Positions 40,801 to 49,989 of a stretch of 64,000 nucleotides of DNA are shown here, one piece after another; the first letter of the stretch is position 1, and each line of letters opens with the position of its first letter. A program made the translations under genes and the position numbers. The notes under the pieces are model-generated. The model was not told the DNA's origin. It did not search any database and saw only the letters and a list, made by a program, of their open reading frames with translations. The stretch comes from an uncultured Jannaschia sp. (GTDB lineage: Bacteria; Pseudomonadota; Alphaproteobacteria; Rhodobacterales; Rhodobacteraceae), in assembly GCF_947503795.1 (NCBI RefSeq), contig NZ_CANNEZ010000001.1, positions 1,603,001 to 1,667,000 on the forward strand. Direction: 5' to 3'.

Positions 40801-41979
40801 CTACCGGATCTGTTCGACCAGGGTCAGGCGATCCGGCATCTGCCAGCTTTCGACGATGACGCCATCCTCGATCCGGTGGACCGCGATCGCGCTGAACTCG
40901 ACCGCGCGGCCGGTCGCCGGATAGCCCAACACCTCCCCCGAATGCGTGCCCCTGAGCGTGCCGATCACCGTGACCACGTCATCGGCGAAATGCAGGCTGT
41001 CGATCTCGAACGAGATGTCGGGGATGCCCGCGATGTAACTGTCGATCTCGTCGAGATAGCTGTCGACCGAGCGGTTCGGGCGGGATGGCGACTCGCCGTG
41101 AACGAACCAGGCATCCCCGAGCACGCGCTCGAACTGGGCGTCGTCGCGCGCGTTGAGCGCCGCGTAATACCGCTCGATCATGTTGAAGGCCCGCTCCTCG
41201 CCCAGAAGCGGCGAGGCCAGCGCATCGGCGAAATGCCCGACATCGGGCGCCGCGGAGCGCAGGCGAAGGTAACCCAGCACGAGGTTGTCGCGCTTGGGAT
41301 CGATCACCAGAACCTCGCCTTCGAAGACCCGGAACTGCGTCAACTCCTCGATATTGGTGTAATGTGAGACGATCAGAAGCGGACCGGACCGCTCGGGATC
41401 GCCCTCCCAGTCCGAGATGCGATCGCGCAGGGGTGTCACGTCGGGCGATCCCTGAAGCGAAAGCAGCAGGTTCAGGTCAGGCGTCGTCTCGACCGGCATG
41501 GCCGCCGAAATGGCGGGATCGATCTCGGCCATGCCCTCCAGCAAGCTCTCGACCGTCTGCTGGTTGCGGCACCACTCGCTGACGACGATCCGGGCGGGCA
41601 CGACACCGTTGGAGGCCAGAAGTGCGCCCATATCCACCATGTTCGCGCGCCCCTCGGCGGCCATCACCCGCTGGTTCGCGCAATCGGTCGGCGCGACATT
41701 CGGCTCGTCCAGCTTGGACCAGTCCGTCGGCCCGTGGCGCATCAGGAACACGAGATCGCCGCGCGTGAAGATGTCGACGAGCTGTTGGTACGGCTCGAAC
41801 CGCAGCCGGTCCTCGACCTCGCGCGGGCCGGCGGCTTCGACGCTCATGGCCATTTCGCCCATATGGGTTGAGATCTGGGTGATGTTCGGACGCGCGGCCT
41901 CCTGCGCGGCGCCGAGCCCGGCAACCGTCAGGGCGGTGACCAGGGCCAGCGGCCCGAGCGGCTTCGTGATCCACATCAT
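40801..41979 (-). CDS. Exported histidine phosphatase-like/SnoaL-like fusion protein
   Basis: 392 residues from the ATG at 41979. A signal peptide (residues about 6-25) is followed by a phosphoglycerate-mutase-like domain with the phospho-acceptor LMRHGPTDW (Arg81-His82-Gly83), VSEWCRNQQTVESLLEGM (second Arg) and LLIVSHYTN (second His). A C-terminal SnoaL/NTF2-like domain follows (AFNMIERYYAALNARDDAQF to the end, about 275-390; FSAIAVHRIEDGVIVESWQM). The two domain types are common separately; the fusion in an exported protein is unusual. The substrate is unknown. It converges on egtD with a 13-bp gap. Confidence 0.8.
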   Translation of the reverse strand: MMWITKPLGPLALVTALTVAGLGAAQEAARPNITQISTHMGEMAMSVEAAGPREVEDRLRFEPYQQLVDIFTRGDLVFLMRHGPTDWSKLDEPNVAPTDCANQRVMAAEGRANMVDMGALLASNGVVPARIVVSEWCRNQQTVESLLEGMAEIDPAISAAMPVETTPDLNLLLSLQGSPDVTPLRDRISDWEGDPERSGPLLIVSHYTNIEELTQFRVFEGEVLVIDPKRDNLVLGYLRLRSAAPDVGHFADALASPLLGEERAFNMIERYYAALNARDDAQFERVLGDAWFVHGESPSRPNRSVDSYLDEIDSYIAGIPDISFEIDSLHFADDVVTVIGTLRGTHSGEVLGYPATGRAVEFSAIAVHRIEDGVIVESWQMPDRLTLVEQIR

Positions 41980-42178
41980 GTCGGTCAAATCCTTCGATGG
42001 TTTCACCAAGGACCGGCACCCCGTTAAGCGGGGCGACGGGGCCGGGGGACGGGGCGGCCCCGCCGCCATCCCGGCATCATGTCCGCAGAATGGCCGCCCG
42101 AGGCGCCGATGTCGCGCGCAAATTGCGGGCAGAGCGTCATGGGCCGTGGCTGGCGGCCCACCTCACCGGCGCCAGGGA

Positions 42179-42560
42179 TCAGGCGTCCGGCGCCTCGGCC
42201 CCGTTCCACCCGGCCACGACGGCGGGCGCGCGGTCGCCCCGGACCTCGATCGCATCGAGCGCGGCGTTCAGCTCGCCCAGCTCCGCGTCGGTGAACGAGA
42301 CCTGCGCGGCGGCGATGTTGTCGCAAAGATAGGTGATCTGCGTCGTGCCCGGAATGGAGACGATATCCGGCGCCCGTGTCATCAGCCACGCCAGCGCGAT
42401 CTGTCCGGGCGCGGCCTCCGTTCGCGCGGCGAGCCAGAGGCGGTCTCCGTGCCCTCGGCCGGAGAGCGGGACGCAGTGGCTCCGCCCATGCGCGTGCGCA
42501 CCCGGCCGGGGCGCATCGCGTTGACCCTCACGTCGCCCCGCGCGCAGCGAGGACCGTCGC
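42179..42560 (-). pseudogene. Chimeric gene remnants: short-chain dehydrogenase tail joined to aldo/keto reductase tail
   Basis: Reading leftward from about 42560: GDVRVNAMRPGRVRTRMGGA then TASRSPAEGTETA, a typical SDR C-terminal region. A one-base loss near 42440 shifts to LWLAARTEAAPGQIALAWLM, which continues as an aldo/keto reductase C-terminus (TRAPDIVSIPGTTQITYLCD ... ELGELNAALDAIEVRGDR) to the stop at 42179. Neither protein has its N-terminal catalytic part. This looks like the scar of a deletion between two neighbouring oxidoreductase genes. Confidence 0.65.
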
Positions 42561-42608
42561 AGTATCCGGTCGGTGGAAGAGGTCTTGGCATCGGTGCTCC
42601 CGCCCCGC

Positions 42609-42736
42609 GGTCATCGCGGGTCGAGCGCGCGCAGGTATTGCTGCGATCCGGCAAGACGCGGGCTCAGGTCGCGCGTGCGGTCGGCTATACGGCTGGACAC
42701 GCCTTTCGGCGGGCGCTCACGCGGTTCGGCGGCTGA
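42609..42736 (+). pseudogene. AraC-family regulator C-terminal remnant
   Basis: About 42 codons ending at the TGA at 42734-42736: SRVERAQVLLRSGKTRAQVA, then RAVGYTAGHAFRRALTRFGG, the second helix-turn-helix of an AraC protein. No start codon or N-terminal domain is present in frame upstream. It sits back-to-back with the SDR/AKR remnants, as a regulator would beside its target genes, so all belong to one lost locus. Confidence 0.6.
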
Positions 42737-42804
42737 CGCGAGGCGGCAGCATCCTACCGCTCCCGGCGCGACGCCCGTCTAGCTCAAATGAGGTCCGACG
42801 AGGA

Positions 42805-43407
42805 TCAGGTCGGGCAATGCGCGCCCGCGTCAATCCATGCCTGCGTCAGTTGACCGAACAGCTCCTGCGTGCCCGGCGCCGGAGTGCGGCCGTCGCCCGG
42901 CTCCCATGCCCAGCCCACCAGCCCGTCCTCGGCATTGTGCTCGTGGATCTCGGCCAGCGTACGGTCGCCGTTGCGCGCGGGGTCCTTCAGCTGCACGCAG
43001 ATTTCGGCCACCGACAGCCCCGTCCATCCCATCGACGCGGGCGCGATATGCCAGGGCTCGTGTCCCGGTATCGACCCCTCGCCACTGACATAGGTCAGAT
43101 TCTCTGACCCGTGGCAGGTCGTGCATTCCATGCCGACCGCGCCGATATCCGCGACGCCGCGCACGACCGGGGGCTGGTGCGGCTCCATCAGGTCACCCTG
43201 CAGCGGGGACGCGCCGACCGGGTGACAGTTCATGCACCGGGGATGGGTGATGACCTTGGCCATCTCGCCGAACAACGCGGCTGCCCGCGCCTCGTCCCCC
43301 TCGATCCCGGCGAAGCTGTCGGGTCCGGCCAGTTCGGTCGCGAGGTCCTGCGCGAGGGCGGGCGCCCCCGCCAGAAGGAGCGCCGTAAGCCATGTCGTGA
43401 TCTTCAT
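42805..43407 (-). CDS. Exported diheme cytochrome c subunit of an isoquinoline-oxidoreductase-like complex
   Basis: 200 residues, signal peptide MKITTWLTALLLAGAPALAQ. Two heme-attachment motifs: CMNCH (ITHPRCMNCHPVGASPLQGD) and CTTCH (ECTTCHGSENLTY). The protein follows the molybdenum subunit gene after 12 bp. The family is found with IorAB-type hydroxylases and probably carries electrons from the 2Fe-2S/Mo enzyme into the periplasmic cytochrome pool. The C-terminal half (EICVQLKDPARNGDRTLAEI) is helical. Confidence 0.88.
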   Translation of the reverse strand: MKITTWLTALLLAGAPALAQDLATELAGPDSFAGIEGDEARAAALFGEMAKVITHPRCMNCHPVGASPLQGDLMEPHQPPVVRGVADIGAVGMECTTCHGSENLTYVSGEGSIPGHEPWHIAPASMGWTGLSVAEICVQLKDPARNGDRTLAEIHEHNAEDGLVGWAWEPGDGRTPAPGTQELFGQLTQAWIDAGAHCPT

Positions 43408-43419
43408 GGGATCTTCTCC

Positions 43420-45600
43420 TCAGACGCTGTTGGCGCGGAACGGCAAGCGGGTCGGCATCGTGCCGATGAGCGCGCGCAAGGCATTCGCGACGGCGGGGGC
43501 GATGGGCGGCGTGCCCGGCTCGCCCACGCCGGTCGGCAGCTCCGGACTGTCGAGGATGGCGACCTCGATCTGCGGCATCTCGTTCAGCCGCAGAATGCGA
43601 TAATCGTCGTAGTTCGACTGCTGCACGACACCCCCCTCGCCCAGCGTGATCTCGTCGAAGAGCATCGAGCCGAGACCGTAGCCGATCCCGCCCTCCATCT
43701 GCGCGCGCACGACGTCGGGCGTGACGGCGAGGCCGCAATCGATGGCGCACCAGACGCGCGTGACATTCGGGACGCCGGTGCCGCGATCCTCGACCTCGGC
43801 GATCTGGGCGACGTAGCTGCCGAAGCTGCGCACGACCGCGACGCCCATCCGGCGATCGCCGCTACCGGGACCGTCCCAGCCGGCCATCTCGGCCACCCGC
43901 TCCAGCACGGCGCGGTCACGCGGCCGGTCGCCCTTCATCAGGTCGAGCCGTCCCTGCACCGGGTCCTTGCCACCCGCGACCAGAAGCTGATCGAGGAACG
44001 TCTCGACGGCGTAGCCCGTATGCGTATGCCCGACAGACCGCCACCAGAGGACCGGCACGCCCGCCTCGACCTGCTTCCAGCCCATGCGGGTGGCGCCCAG
44101 ATCGTAAGGCAGATGGTTCGACCCTTCGAAGGCCGTCGGGTCCAACCCGTCCTGCATCATCATCTCGAACGCGCTGCCCGCGATGATGGACTGGTTGGCG
44201 ATGTTGTTCTCCCAGCCGACGATATTGCCGTCGGCATCGAGGCCGCCGCGCAAGCTGTGGATCGTCAGCGGGCGGTAGTAGCCGCCGCGCATGTCGTTTT
44301 CGCGCGTCCAGACCAGCTTGTAGGCACCGGGACCCGCGGCCTTGGCCACATTCGCCAGTTCCGCGGCGAAGTGGTTGTCGGGCGTGGCGCGGCGGCCGAA
44401 GCTGCCGCCGGTATACATCGTATTGATCGCCAGCGCCGACTGGTCGAGGCCGAGCACCGCGGCCATGGTCCCCTGGCTGGTCGTCGGGATCTGCATCCCC
44501 GACCAGATCTCGGCGCCTGTCTCGGTCAGCTCGATCACGCCGTCGAGCGGCTCCATCGCGGCATGTGCGAGGTAGGGAAAGACGTATTCCGCCTCGAGCA
44601 CCTGCGCCGCGCCCTCCAGCGCGCCGTCGAGATCGCCCGATTCCTCGAAGGTCAGGGGATCGTCGCGCAGCGCGGCCGAGAAGTCCGCGATCATCTGCTC
44701 GGAGGAGCGGATTTCGGCGCCGCTCTCGTCCCATTCGATCACCAGCGCGTCGCGGCCCTTGAAGGCGGCGAAGGTGTTGTCCGCATAGACGGCCACGCCC
44801 GACGGCACGGGACGGACCGCGCTGACGCCCGCAACCGCCAGCGCGGACGCATCGTCGACCGACGCGACCGTGGCGCCGAATTTCGGAGGATGCGCCATCG
44901 CGACGACCTGCATGCCGTCGCGGAAGACGTCGATCGTGAACTGCGCCGTGCCCTTGGTCTTGGCCTCGGAATCGAGGCGCATGACGCCCTCACCGCCGAC
45001 CAGAGTGAAGTCCGCGAGGTCCTTCAACGCGACATCGACCGGCACCGGCGCGCGGGCCGCGGCCTCGGCCAACTCGCCGAAGGTGGCGGACCGGCCGCTC
45101 CCGGCATGGGCGACGACCCCCTTCTCGACCGTGATGCCTGACGCGGCCACGCCCCAGTCGTCGGCGGCGGCCGAGACCAGCATCGCGCGCGCGGCCGCCC
45201 CGGCCTGGCGCATGGTCATGTAGCTGTTGGACAGACCCGTGGAGCCGCCCGTTCCCTGGATGCCGAAGGCGGTGTTGGCATAGATCACCGGGTCCGACGG
45301 CGCCTGTTCTGCCCGCATCTGCGACCAGTCGGCGTCCATCTCCTCGGCCACGAGGATCGGCAGGCCCGTATTCGCGCCCTGCCCGATCTCGATATGCTTC
45401 ACGAGCACGGTGACGGTGTTGTCTGGGGACACCCGGATGAAGGCGTTGGGCGCGAACGAGCCGTCGGCCATCTGGACCGGCGCCGATTGCGCGCGGCCCC
45501 GTCCGGCGAGATGCAGGCCGAGGATCAGGCCGGCCGAACCGGTCAGGAAGCTGCGCCGCGAGGGCGTCGGTGCGAAGGCGAGTTTGGTCAGGGGATGCAT
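43420..45600 (-). CDS. iorB: Molybdopterin-binding subunit of xanthine dehydrogenase-family hydroxylase (IorB-like)
   Basis: 726 residues with a Tat signal (SRRSFLTGSAGLILGLHLAG). Isoquinoline 1-oxidoreductase beta-like fold: IEIGQGANTGLPILVAEEMD, GIQGTGGSTGLSNSYMTMRQ, MYTGGSFGRRATPDNHFAAE and the C-terminal GVGEPGTPPIAPAVANAL, whose Glu is the catalytic base in the xanthine oxidase family. It hydroxylates a heterocycle or oxidises an aldehyde in the periplasm; the true substrate is unknown. It is 3 bp from the iorA-like gene. XdhC-type maturation genes are absent nearby. Confidence 0.92.
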   Translation of the reverse strand: MHPLTKLAFAPTPSRRSFLTGSAGLILGLHLAGRGRAQSAPVQMADGSFAPNAFIRVSPDNTVTVLVKHIEIGQGANTGLPILVAEEMDADWSQMRAEQAPSDPVIYANTAFGIQGTGGSTGLSNSYMTMRQAGAAARAMLVSAAADDWGVAASGITVEKGVVAHAGSGRSATFGELAEAAARAPVPVDVALKDLADFTLVGGEGVMRLDSEAKTKGTAQFTIDVFRDGMQVVAMAHPPKFGATVASVDDASALAVAGVSAVRPVPSGVAVYADNTFAAFKGRDALVIEWDESGAEIRSSEQMIADFSAALRDDPLTFEESGDLDGALEGAAQVLEAEYVFPYLAHAAMEPLDGVIELTETGAEIWSGMQIPTTSQGTMAAVLGLDQSALAINTMYTGGSFGRRATPDNHFAAELANVAKAAGPGAYKLVWTRENDMRGGYYRPLTIHSLRGGLDADGNIVGWENNIANQSIIAGSAFEMMMQDGLDPTAFEGSNHLPYDLGATRMGWKQVEAGVPVLWWRSVGHTHTGYAVETFLDQLLVAGGKDPVQGRLDLMKGDRPRDRAVLERVAEMAGWDGPGSGDRRMGVAVVRSFGSYVAQIAEVEDRGTGVPNVTRVWCAIDCGLAVTPDVVRAQMEGGIGYGLGSMLFDEITLGEGGVVQQSNYDDYRILRLNEMPQIEVAILDSPELPTGVGEPGTPPIAPAVANALRALIGTMPTRLPFRANSV

Positions 45601-45603
45601 GGT

Positions 45604-46065
45604 TCAGGCCTCCAGCGCATCGGAGGCCTGGCGGATCGCCTGGCGGATGCGGACATAGGTGGCGCAGCGGCAGAGATTGCCGGCCATCGCGTGGTCGATC
45701 TCCTCGTCGGTCGGCTTGGGGATCTGCTGCAACAGGGCCGTGGCGGTGACGACCTGCCCCGACTGGCAATAGCCGCATTGCGGCACGTTCACCTCCATCC
45801 ACGCGGCCTGCACGGCCTCGGCCTCGGGGCCGTCAAGCGCCTCGATGGTCTGGACATAGGCGCCGTCCAGCGTGCCGATCGGGGTGACGCAGGCACGCCG
45901 CGTCTGGCCGTCCAGCATGACGGTGCAGGCTCCGCATTGCGCGATGCCGCAGCCGAATTTCGTCCCGGTCAGGCGCAGCTCGTCACGAAGCGCCCAGAGA
46001 AGCGGCGTGTCCGGATCGAGGTCCAGCGTCACGTCCTTGTCGTTCACGGTGAGGTTGATGCTCAT
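45604..46065 (-). CDS. iorA: (2Fe-2S)-binding subunit of Mo-hydroxylase (IorA-like)
   Basis: 153 residues. N-terminal plant-type ferredoxin domain (FGCGIAQCGACTVMLDGQTR) and C-terminal [2Fe-2S]-binding helical domain (VPQCGYCQSGQVVTATALLQ; GNLCRCATYVRIRQAI). It passes electrons from the Mo centre of the IorB-like partner. It has no signal peptide, so it is probably exported together with the Tat-targeted large subunit. It is the first gene of the three-gene operon. Confidence 0.93.
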   Translation of the reverse strand: MSINLTVNDKDVTLDLDPDTPLLWALRDELRLTGTKFGCGIAQCGACTVMLDGQTRRACVTPIGTLDGAYVQTIEALDGPEAEAVQAAWMEVNVPQCGYCQSGQVVTATALLQQIPKPTDEEIDHAMAGNLCRCATYVRIRQAIRQASDALEA

Positions 46066-46524
46066 GGAATGCCCTCCGAGGCTTATCGGGTGACGGTAGA
46101 CCGCGCGGCGACTGCTTCAACCGCAGGCTGCACGTTCGGCACGGACCCGCTCCCCCGCGCGGGCTCCGGCCCGATCCGCCGACTTGCGGCAGGACCGCGT
46201 GGACCGCGGCCGGACGATCCTCGTAAAGGCCGGAACGCAAAACCGATCGGGTTCTGAGAGAGCTTTGCAACGGCGGCGTTCGCGCCTGTACCCATTATGC
46301 AATCAGGCCAATGCGATAGAAACCTGATCGAGCCGGACCCGAAGATCGGGGTCGGTTGTGCAAGAGACCGGCTCGACGCGGATTCGCTGAGATCGGCGCA
46401 TGGGTGCGGTATCGACCGGCCCTCGCAACCTCTCCCCAAGACGTCAATGTCCGGCCTCACGGACGGTCGGACGAGGCATCACCACATGAATATCGCCGCG
46501 CAACGGTCTGATCTGAAAGGGAAT
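46066..46524. other. Intergenic region upstream of iorA, no gene recognised
   Basis: About 460 bp between the start of iorA (46065) and the 3' end of the tRNA gene (46525), both on the minus strand. It should hold the iorA promoter. Short open frames exist on both strands but none has family features or a good ribosome site. No clear repeat or palindrome was seen. Confidence 0.4.
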
Positions 46525-46601
46525 TGGCGCACCCATCAGGATTCGAACCTGAGACCTCTGCCTTCGGAGGGCAGCGCTCTATCCAGCTGAGCTATGGGTG
46601 C
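46525..46601 (-). tRNA. tRNA-Arg (anticodon CCG)
   Basis: The minus strand from 46601 folds as a full tRNA of 77 nt: acceptor GCACCCA/TGGGTGC, D-arm AGCTCAGCTGGATAGAGC, anticodon stem CTGCC/GGCAG around loop CTCCGAA (anticodon CCG, codon CGG), T-loop GGTTCGAATCC, discriminator G and a genome-encoded CCA at 46527-46525. It lies just downstream of lpxB on the same strand. Confidence 0.95.
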
Positions 46602-46640
46602 CTCAGGCGCGAAGTAGCCGAGAGCCCCGTCCCCCGCAAG

Positions 46641-47789
46641 TCACTTCGCCAGCCGCGCCATCACCGAGCGGGCGGCGCGCAGGCCAGGGGCGTCGCCGCC
46701 ACGCCCCAGCCGCTCCATGGTCAGGTCCAGCGCCTCGCGCTGCCGCTCGCGCTCGGACGGCAGGCGCATCAGCCGCTCGAGCGCGTCGCCCACCGGACCG
46801 GGCCGACAGGCATCGCCGAGGAATTCAGGCACCGCTCGCGTCTCGCTCACGAGATTGACCAGCGTCACCGTGTCGATCCGCAAGAGCCGCGACAGGATGC
46901 GGCGGCTGAACCAGTTCATGTCGTAGGCGATCACCATGGGCGTGTCGCTCGCCGCCAGCTCCAGGCTGACCGTCCCCGACGCGGCGAGTGCTGCGCGCGC
47001 CGCTCCGAAGGCCGCCCGCTTGGCCGTCGGATCGGAGGTGACGATCGGCGTGCCGCGCAAGCTTCGGGCCGCGTCGCGCAACCCCGCCTCGAGATGCGGC
47101 AAGGTCGGGACCACCACACGCGCGCCGTCCGGCAGCTTGGCCAGCGCCTCGCCGAAGACCGGGGCCAGCCGTGCGACCTCACCACGCCGCGACCCCGGCA
47201 GCACGAGCGCGACGGGTGCGTCACCCAGGTCATGCTCAGCCCGGAACGCGGCGATCTCGTCCGCCGTGGCCTGCCGTTCGGCCACGACAGGGTGCCCCAC
47301 GAAGTCGCAGGTCATGCCCGCTGCCTCCATATAGGGCGGCTCGAACGGCAGGAGCGCGAGCACATGGTCCACGACGCGCGCCATCCGCTCGGCCCGCGCG
47401 GGGCGCCAAGCCCAGACCGAGGGCGCGACGTAGTGGATCACGGGCAGGTCGGGCCGTGCCGCCTTGGCGCGCGCGGCGACCCGCAGGCAGAAATCGGGGC
47501 TGTCGATGGTGATGAGCGCGTCGGGCGCGGCCGTGGCGATGGCGGCGACGGCGTGATCGCGGCGACGCAGCAGGTCCGGCAGGCGCGGCAGAACCTCGGC
47601 CAGCCCCATGACCGACAGCACCTCCATCGGAAACAGGCTCTCCAGCCCTTCGGCCGCCATCAGGGGCCCGCCGACCCCGCTGAACCGGATATCGCGGTCG
47701 AGCGTCTTGAGCCCGGCCATCAGCGCCGCGCCCAGCTTGTCGCCGGAGGGTTCGCCCGCGATCAGGAAGAGATGGGTCACGGGCTCCAC
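46641..47789 (-). CDS. lpxB: Lipid-A-disaccharide synthase LpxB
   Basis: 382 residues. It transfers 2,3-diacylglucosamine from the UDP form to lipid X at the inner membrane. GT19 features: [20 protein letters not shown] at the N-terminus, [40 protein letters not shown] and [20 protein letters not shown]. The start could be the GTG at 47789 or the GTG at 47780; the latter overlaps the lpxI stop as GTGA, the linkage style seen in this operon. It is the last gene of the lipid A block before the tRNA. Confidence 0.96.
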   Translation of the reverse strand: MEPVTHLFLIAGEPSGDKLGAALMAGLKTLDRDIRFSGVGGPLMAAEGLESLFPMEVLSVMGLAEVLPRLPDLLRRRDHAVAAIATAAPDALITIDSPDFCLRVAARAKAARPDLPVIHYVAPSVWAWRPARAERMARVVDHVLALLPFEPPYMEAAGMTCDFVGHPVVAERQATADEIAAFRAEHDLGDAPVALVLPGSRRGEVARLAPVFGEALAKLPDGARVVVPTLPHLEAGLRDAARSLRGTPIVTSDPTAKRAAFGAARAALAASGTVSLELAASDTPMVIAYDMNWFSRRILSRLLRIDTVTLVNLVSETRAVPEFLGDACRPGPVGDALERLMRLPSERERQREALDLTMERLGRGGDAPGLRAARSVMARLAK

Positions 47790-48676
47790 GATGCGAGGAA
47801 GAGCCCCGTCGCGCGGAGCTGGGCCGCAACGTCATCACGCTCCAGCACGAGCACGCCACCGCCCTCGACCGCGATGCCGTTCAGCCCCGCCGCCGCCGCC
47901 GCGCGCACCGTCTGCGGCCCGATCGCGGGGAGGTCGATGCGGCGGTCCTGCCCGGGCTTCGGGGCCTTGAAGAACACACCACCCTCGGGCCGCGCGAACT
48001 CAGGCATTCCCTGCGCGGGGCCGCCGCCCGACAGCCAGTCCGCCGCCCCGCCAAAGAGATCGCCGCCGAAGATCCCGCCGCCGGAGGCCGGGCGCGGCGC
48101 GGTGGGACGTCGTGCGAGGCTCGCCAGCATCCAGTCCGTGCCCGGCGCAGCCTCGACGGCCAGCACCTGCCCGCCCGCAACGACGCAGCCCTGCCCGATA
48201 TCCAACTCGGACAGCCCGCGATGCACCTCGGCCGCGCGTGCGATATCGGCGAGGTCGCGCTCGGACGGATCGCCCGACGTCGGCAGATCGAGCAGGTCGG
48301 GGCGCAGATCCTGCGCGCCGACGACCTCCAGCCCCGCCTCCTCGAAGAAGGCGATCACGGTCCGCAGCGCCGCGTCATCCCCCGCCTGCAACGCCTGCAT
48401 CATGCGCGGCACCAGCGGCAGCGTCGCGGCATCGACCGCGCCCGGGTCCAGCGGCGGCCGCGCGATGCGGCCGGCAAAGCAAACACGCGTCACGCCATCG
48501 GCGCGCAGGTCGGCGATGAGGGACCCAAGCGTCTCGATCCTGAAGCCGCGCGACTGACCGACGCCCGTGGGCGCGAACCCGTCGAGATGGCAGGCGAACC
48601 AGTCCGTGCCCGCCAGCGCCGAGGCGAGGGTCCGGGGCAGCGCCCCCTGCCCCGCGATCAGCGCCGTCCGCGTCAC
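47777..48676 (-). CDS. lpxI: UDP-2,3-diacylglucosamine diphosphatase LpxI
   Basis: 299 residues. The alphaproteobacterial LpxH replacement that makes lipid X. DUF1009 features: [74 protein letters not shown], and [20 protein letters not shown] in the catalytic C-domain. Between about residues 200 and 235 there is a Gly/Pro-rich insertion ([20 protein letters not shown]...) that shorter LpxI proteins (about 270-280 residues) lack. The start overlaps the lpxA stop (ATGA at 48673). Confidence 0.95.
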   Translation of the reverse strand: MTRTALIAGQGALPRTLASALAGTDWFACHLDGFAPTGVGQSRGFRIETLGSLIADLRADGVTRVCFAGRIARPPLDPGAVDAATLPLVPRMMQALQAGDDAALRTVIAFFEEAGLEVVGAQDLRPDLLDLPTSGDPSERDLADIARAAEVHRGLSELDIGQGCVVAGGQVLAVEAAPGTDWMLASLARRPTAPRPASGGGIFGGDLFGGAADWLSGGGPAQGMPEFARPEGGVFFKAPKPGQDRRIDLPAIGPQTVRAAAAAGLNGIAVEGGGVLVLERDDVAAQLRATGLFLASWSP

Positions 48677-49467
48677 TTCGGCACCAGGAACGACCGGTCG
48701 CTGGCGCCGGTGATGAATTCGACCATGTCCTGAACGTAGGAACTCTCGCTTTCGTCGCCGAGACGGCGTGCGCGTTCAAGAAACGTCCCCTCGCCCTGCT
48801 TCAGCGTCAGGAACGCGACCCGCAGCGCCTGGATATCCGCCCGTGCCACACCCCGCCGCTTGAGACCCACGAGGTTCAGCCCGTCGAGTTCGGCCCGCGG
48901 CCCGGTGACAAGGCCATGGGGCAGCACATCGTTCGTCACCATCGACAGCGCGCCGATGATGGCGCCGCGGCCGATCCGCACGAACTGATGGATGCCCGAA
49001 AGACCGCCGATGATGACATCGTCCTCGACGATGCAGTGTCCGGCCAGCGCCGTCTGGTTCACCACGATCACGCGGTCTCCGACGATCACGTCATGGGCGA
49101 TGTGACAGCCCGCCATGAAGAGCCCGTCATCGCCCACCTTCGTGACGCCGCCGCCACCCGCCGTGCCGGTGTTCATCGTCACATGCTCGCGGATGCGATT
49201 GCGCGCGCCGATCACCAGCTTCGTCTTCTCGCCGCCGAACTTCTTGTCCTGCGGGATCTCACCGATGGACGCGAAGGGGAAGATGACGGTGCCCGCGCCG
49301 ATCTCCGTGTCGCCTGTGACGACGACATGGGACTTGATCTCGACCCCTTCGGCCAGACGCACCTCCGCGCCAATGATCGAAAACGGGCCGACCATGCAAT
49401 CCGGCCCGATCACGGCCCCCTCCTCCACGAGGGCGGAGGGATGAACGCGGGCGCTGGCGTCGATCAC
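48673..49467 (-). CDS. lpxA: Acyl-ACP--UDP-N-acetylglucosamine O-acyltransferase LpxA
   Basis: 264 residues. First step of lipid A synthesis. Left-handed beta-helix of hexapeptide repeats ([40 protein letters not shown]) with the catalytic His segment [15 protein letters not shown] and the C-terminal helical domain ([20 protein letters not shown]). The start overlaps the fabZ stop by 4 bp. Confidence 0.97.
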   Translation of the reverse strand: MIDASARVHPSALVEEGAVIGPDCMVGPFSIIGAEVRLAEGVEIKSHVVVTGDTEIGAGTVIFPFASIGEIPQDKKFGGEKTKLVIGARNRIREHVTMNTGTAGGGGVTKVGDDGLFMAGCHIAHDVIVGDRVIVVNQTALAGHCIVEDDVIIGGLSGIHQFVRIGRGAIIGALSMVTNDVLPHGLVTGPRAELDGLNLVGLKRRGVARADIQALRVAFLTLKQGEGTFLERARRLGDESESSYVQDMVEFITGASDRSFLVPK

Positions 49468-49925
49468 TTCGGCAGGTCCATCATGGCGGTGAAGTCGGCC
49501 TCGGCGGCCATCTCGCCCCCGACGCTGCCGACGCCCCGGAAGCGCCAGACCTTGGCGCCGGGCTTGCCGCGCGTGACCTCGATCTTGAGCTCCAGCACGT
49601 CGCCGGGGATAACCTTGCGGCGAAACTTGGCGCCGTCGATCCCCATGAAATAGACGAGGAAGTTCTTGTCGGCGAGATCGTTGGACACCCCCACCATCAC
49701 CGCCGCCGTCTGCGCCATCGCCTCGATGATCGTGACGCCCGGCATGATCGGCGCGCCGGGAAAATGGCCCTGGAGATGCGGCTCGTTGAAGGTGACGTTC
49801 TTGATGCCGACGGCGCTGGTGTTGGCGACGATCTCCTGCACCCGGTCGACCAGCAGGAACGGATAGCGATGCGGAATGATCCGCTGGATCATGTGGATGT
49901 CGGCGTCCGTGGCGATCTCGGTCAT
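49464..49925 (-). CDS. fabZ: 3-hydroxyacyl-ACP dehydratase FabZ
   Basis: 153 residues. Dehydrates beta-hydroxyacyl-ACP in fatty acid elongation. Hotdog fold with [16 protein letters not shown] at the start and the active-site segment [20 protein letters not shown] (catalytic His, and Glu in IIEA). It is 64 bp from the skp gene; in many proteobacteria lpxD lies at this point, but it is absent here. Confidence 0.97.
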   Translation of the reverse strand: MTEIATDADIHMIQRIIPHRYPFLLVDRVQEIVANTSAVGIKNVTFNEPHLQGHFPGAPIMPGVTIIEAMAQTAAVMVGVSNDLADKNFLVYFMGIDGAKFRRKVIPGDVLELKIEVTRGKPGAKVWRFRGVGSVGGEMAAEADFTAMMDLPK

Positions 49926-49989
49926 GCGGGGCTCCCTTGGGTCGCGTCGGATTTACGTGCGGGCGTCGAGGCGCGCAAGCGATGGCGGC

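Noticed and set aside
49926..49989. Expected lpxD between skp and fabZ
   Set aside because: Only 64 bp are present here, so lpxD must be elsewhere in the genome; its absence from this cluster alone is not evidence of an altered lipid A pathway.
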